Positions 32,774-34,831 of a stretch of 34,831 bases of DNA are shown piece after piece. The stretch's first letter is position 1, and every line of letters begins with the position of its first letter. Source of the DNA: Bacillota bacterium (GTDB lineage Bacteria > Bacillota > Clostridia > Clostridiales > Clostridiaceae). The notes beneath the pieces were generated by a model. That model did not search any database. It saw nothing but the letters and a program-made list of their open reading frames with translations, and was not told where the DNA came from. The translations under genes were made by a program, and so were the position numbers. The stretch is taken from contig JAEZAL010000044.1 in assembly GCA_023427705.1 (NCBI GenBank), forward strand, positions 1 to 34,831. The letters run 5' to 3'.

Positions 32774-32956
32774 ATGGCAAAAACATTAGTTCCAGAAGCA
32801 AGAAAGGGATTAAGTGCATTCAAAAATGAAGTTGCATCAGAATTAGGAGTTCCATTTAGTGATTATAATGGACATCTAACTTCAAAACAATGTGGTTCCG
32901 TTGGTGGCGAAATGGTAAAAAGAATGGTAGAACAATACGAACATTCAATTAAGTAG
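32774..32956 (+). CDS. Alpha/beta-type small acid-soluble spore protein
   Basis: A 60-aa DNA-coating spore protein made in the forespore; it saturates spore DNA and protects it from UV and hydrolysis, then is degraded at germination. The GPR protease recognition segment is NEVASELGVP (about 18-27). The C-terminal DNA-binding signature is LTSKQCGSVGGEMVKRMVEQ (about 35-54). I chose the ATG at 32774 behind AAAGGAGG; an in-frame GTG at 32714 would add 20 residues foreign to the family and enclose that site. It sits alone between a long leader and a terminator, as SASP genes usually do. It is slightly shorter than the 65-75 residues common in bacilli. Confidence 0.97.
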   Translation: MAKTLVPEARKGLSAFKNEVASELGVPFSDYNGHLTSKQCGSVGGEMVKRMVEQYEHSIK

Positions 32957-33042
32957 CCACAGGAAATAAAGAGCCTAAGGTAAAAAACAGGATGGATATA
33001 CCGCCAAAAAGAATATAGTAGTTTTACCGTTCTAAAAAGGGA

Positions 33043-33097
33043 GAAGCCTTTATTGAAATAAGAATTAATTTTTATTTCAAAGGGCTTCTTTCTTTTT
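33043..33097 (+). terminator. Rho-independent terminator after the spore protein gene
   Basis: GAAGCC and TTGAAATAA (33043-33061) pair with TTATTTCAA and GGCTTC (33072-33088) with a small internal bulge, followed by TTTCTTTTT. Between the SASP stop and this point (32957-33042) there is a G-rich stretch with a possible long-range stem, GGTAAAAAAC (32979) with GTTTTACC (33021). Confidence 0.8.
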
Positions 33098-33190
33098 GGA
33101 AAATATTCTGAAAATTAAGAGAAATGGAGTTAGAGCAAGAAAATTAAATATAAATGCATAAAATCAATAATAAATAGAAGAAAATGGAGA

Positions 33191-33237
33191 ATGCAAACAT
33201 ACGTGTACTAGTGTACTATTTAATTAATACACTAGTA
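33191..33237 (+). promoter_or_regulatory. Promoter and inverted-repeat operator of the GntR-ABC operon
   Basis: TACTAGTGTA (33206-33215) and TACACTAGTA (33228-33237) form a perfect 10-bp inverted repeat, 12 bp apart. The left arm overlaps a plausible -10 TACTAT (33214-33219), with ATGCAA (33191-33196) as a weak -35 at 17 bp. An AGTGTA...TACACT site is typical of YtrA-like GntR operators, so autorepression is likely. Confidence 0.65.
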
Positions 33238-33259
33238 ATGTTAGAAAGGAGATAAAATT

Positions 33260-33625
33260 ATGGTACTTGAATTGAATTCAAAGGAGCCTATATATCTTCA
33301 AATAATTGCTTATATGAAAAAGAAAATAGTTTCTGGGGAATTAAAGGGAGGCGAAAGAGTCTTGTCTGTTAGAGAATATGCAAATGAAGTTAAAGTCAAC
33401 CCTAATACAATACAAAAAGTTTATAATGAACTAGAAAATCAAGGTTTAATATATACTCAAAGAGGAATTGGAAAATTTGTAACTGAAGACAAGGAAAAAA
33501 TTAATTCTTTAAGACAAGAATTATTTAACGAAACTATAGATAAATTTATAGAGGATTCAAAGGCATTAGGATTTACAAAAAATAATATATTAGCAATTGT
33601 ATCAGAAAGATATAAGGAGGATTAA
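33260..33625 (+). CDS. GntR-family transcriptional regulator (YtrA subfamily)
   Basis: A 121-aa repressor with an N-terminal winged helix (PIYLQIIAYMKKKIVSGEL, then LSVREYANEVKVNPNTIQKV and NELENQGLIYTQRGIGKFV, about 10-78) and only a short helical tail for dimerisation, the mark of the YtrA subfamily. These usually repress an ABC exporter operon and respond to cell-envelope agents. GAAAGGAGAT precedes the ATG. The ABC ATPase GTG start follows its stop by one nt, so the genes are translationally coupled. The inverted repeat just upstream is its likely operator. Confidence 0.93.
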   Translation: MVLELNSKEPIYLQIIAYMKKKIVSGELKGGERVLSVREYANEVKVNPNTIQKVYNELENQGLIYTQRGIGKFVTEDKEKINSLRQELFNETIDKFIEDSKALGFTKNNILAIVSERYKED

Positions 33626-33626
33626 A

Positions 33627-34325
33627 GTGAATAATTTATTAGAGATAAATAATATAAGTAAAAGATTAAATGGTAAAGAAATATTAAGAGGCATAAGTTT
33701 TAATTTAGAAAAAGGAAAAGTACTAGGAATAATGGGACCAAATGGACAAGGAAAAACTACACTTTTAAACACTATACAAGGTTTTCTTAAGGCTGATAAT
33801 GGTGAAATTATTATAGATGGAAATAAACTAGGAGCTCTTATTAAAAGTGATATATCATTTTTACAAGACACAAATATTTTTAATAAAGCTATGAAAATAA
33901 AGAATGCTATTAATTTGTATGATGATTTTTTTAATGACTTTGATAGAGAAAAGATGGATTACTATTTAGAGTTTATGAATCTAGATAGTGAATCTAGAAT
34001 AAGAGATTTATCAAAAGGGATGATGGAAAAATTTAATTTATCATTAACATTAAGTAGAAAAACAAAACTCTATATGTTAGATGAACCAATATCAGGTGTT
34101 GATCCTGTTTCAAGAGAAAAAATATTAGATGCAATTTTAGAAAGTTTATCTGAAGATAGTTCAATGATTATAACTACTCACTATATAGGTGAACTTGAAA
34201 GAATATTTGATGAAGTTATTTTCTTAGGAGATGGAAAAATAATAGAAAATGGAGATGCTGAAGAACTTAGGATAAAATATCAAGGTTCTATTGATGAAAT
34301 ATATAGAAAAATCTTTGCTGAATAA
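33627..34325 (+). CDS. ABC transporter ATP-binding protein
   Basis: A 232-aa nucleotide-binding subunit of an exporter. Walker A is GPNGQGKTTLLN (about 35-46), the Q-loop is ISFLQDTNIF, the signature is the variant LSKGMMEKFNLS, Walker B is LYMLDEPISGVDP, and the switch histidine is in IITTHYIGEL. The start is the GTG at 33627, right after GGAGG; a longer frame from 33597 would overlap gntR. It is the second gene of a gntR-ABC operon. The partner permease gene just downstream is broken in this sequence, so the exporter may be non-functional or may use another membrane subunit. Confidence 0.92.
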   Translation: MNNLLEINNISKRLNGKEILRGISFNLEKGKVLGIMGPNGQGKTTLLNTIQGFLKADNGEIIIDGNKLGALIKSDISFLQDTNIFNKAMKIKNAINLYDDFFNDFDREKMDYYLEFMNLDSESRIRDLSKGMMEKFNLSLTLSRKTKLYMLDEPISGVDPVSREKILDAILESLSEDSSMIITTHYIGELERIFDEVIFLGDGKIIENGDAEELRIKYQGSIDEIYRKIFAE

Positions 34326-34344
34326 TAAAGGAAGGAATGTGAAT

Positions 34345-34831
34345 ATGAAAAATATTATTAACCTATTAAAATATAATTTTGGTAATATTATATAAGTAAA
34401 AGTGTAATATTTTATATAATTGGTTTAGTCTTTTTACTTCTTAACTCAATTGGTATTCTAACTAAAATACCTATAGTTAGTCAAATAATTTCGTTCTTAA
34501 ATGTGGGTTTTATAGTTACTTTTTTAGCTATTAATTTTATATGGTCCATTGTTAGATTTCAAACTCAAATATCAAATGAAAAGGGGAAATTACTTTTCAC
34601 TTTTCCAATAAAGTCCTCTGAATTTATAATATCTAAAATTATAGAGTTTATTATAATTCAAGGAGGAGTTCTTCTTGTTGCATATGTAATATCATTAATT
34701 TCAACATATGATATTGCTAAATTAATTAATATATCTTCTACAGCTGTAATGTTTGGAACATCTGTAGCTTATATCTTTATAATATCTCTTATATAGTTTT
34801 CTCATCTTATATTAATAACAAAGCCTTGTCT
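34345..34831 (+). pseudogene. ABC transporter permease, broken by a frameshift and an in-frame stop; runs off the window
   Basis: Behind GGAAGGAATG an ATG at 34345 opens MKNIINLLKYNFGN, then a TAA at 34393. The sense continues in the frame starting at 34386 as YYISKSVIFYIIGLVFLLLN and on through several hydrophobic helices to a TAG at 34794, after which FSHLILITKPC follows in the same frame. Restoring one T in the GGTAATATT stretch near 34383 would join the first two parts, so a single-base deletion explains the first break. Two separate lesions suggest decay, though a sequencing error at one of them cannot be excluded. It looks like the membrane subunit for the ATPase just upstream. Confidence 0.75.

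Noticed and set aside
33602..33871. 89-codon minus-strand ORF over the ABC ATPase start
   Set aside because: It is antisense to a clear Walker A region and has no ribosome site.

Overview
The window is a 34.8-kb stretch of AT-rich chromosome from a spore-forming Firmicute, most likely Clostridium sensu stricto. This rests on low G+C with A/T-ending codons, strong purine-rich ribosome binding sites, an alpha/beta-type small acid-soluble spore protein, SAM-I and FMN riboswitches, a raiA-motif RNA next to hpf, and a SacY/LicT-type antiterminator with its RNA target. It is mostly core chromosome; no prophage, CRISPR array or intact transposase was seen.

Layout. 1-450: a run of five tRNA genes (Asp cut by the window edge, Glu, Val, Thr, Tyr) ending in a terminator. 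560-2060: promoter, SAM-I riboswitch and metK. 2155-3900 (minus): a GNAT acetyltransferase and nagA. 4050-7930: recD2, a degenerate ComFA-like helicase relative and comFC, closely spaced. 7945-8190: raiA-motif noncoding RNA, followed by hpf, secA and prfB, the last with the classical +1 programmed frameshift. 13200-15060: a large flavin/iron-sulfur ene-reductase. 15230-17005 (minus): a membrane-anchored M28 peptidase and a small membrane protein. 17135-20265: tex, then an FMN riboswitch controlling ribU. 20419-22330: marR and a MATE pump with a palindromic operator. 22358-23962 (minus): rimI, tsaB, tsaE, overlapping. 24150-25431: a histidine-poor ZnuA-like secreted protein and two identical tRNA-Trp genes. 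25512-31864: a 14-blade-propeller sensor kinase, a RAT/terminator switch, glcT and ptsG. 31921-34831: a hemolysin-III family protein, a spore protein, and a GntR/ABC operon whose permease gene is broken.

How the parts relate. Regulatory RNA is dense: two metabolite riboswitches, a protein-controlled antiterminator, the raiA RNA and a recoding site can all be read directly, several with explicit mutually exclusive helices. Translation and export genes (tRNAs, raiA RNA/hpf, secA, prfB, tsaE/tsaB/rimI) dominate the core; sugar uptake (glcT-ptsG) and exporter modules with their own local regulators (marR/MATE, gntR/ABC) form self-contained cassettes.

Most worth a second look: the pseudo-helicase that replaces ComFA beside comFC; the raiA RNA; a modular palindromic repeat found in three intergenic gaps, one copy holding a further MITE-like insertion; the ZnuA-like protein that has lost its metal histidines; and the orphan propeller kinase directly upstream of the glucose PTS switch. 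All calls come from reading the sequence; no database search or folding program was run.
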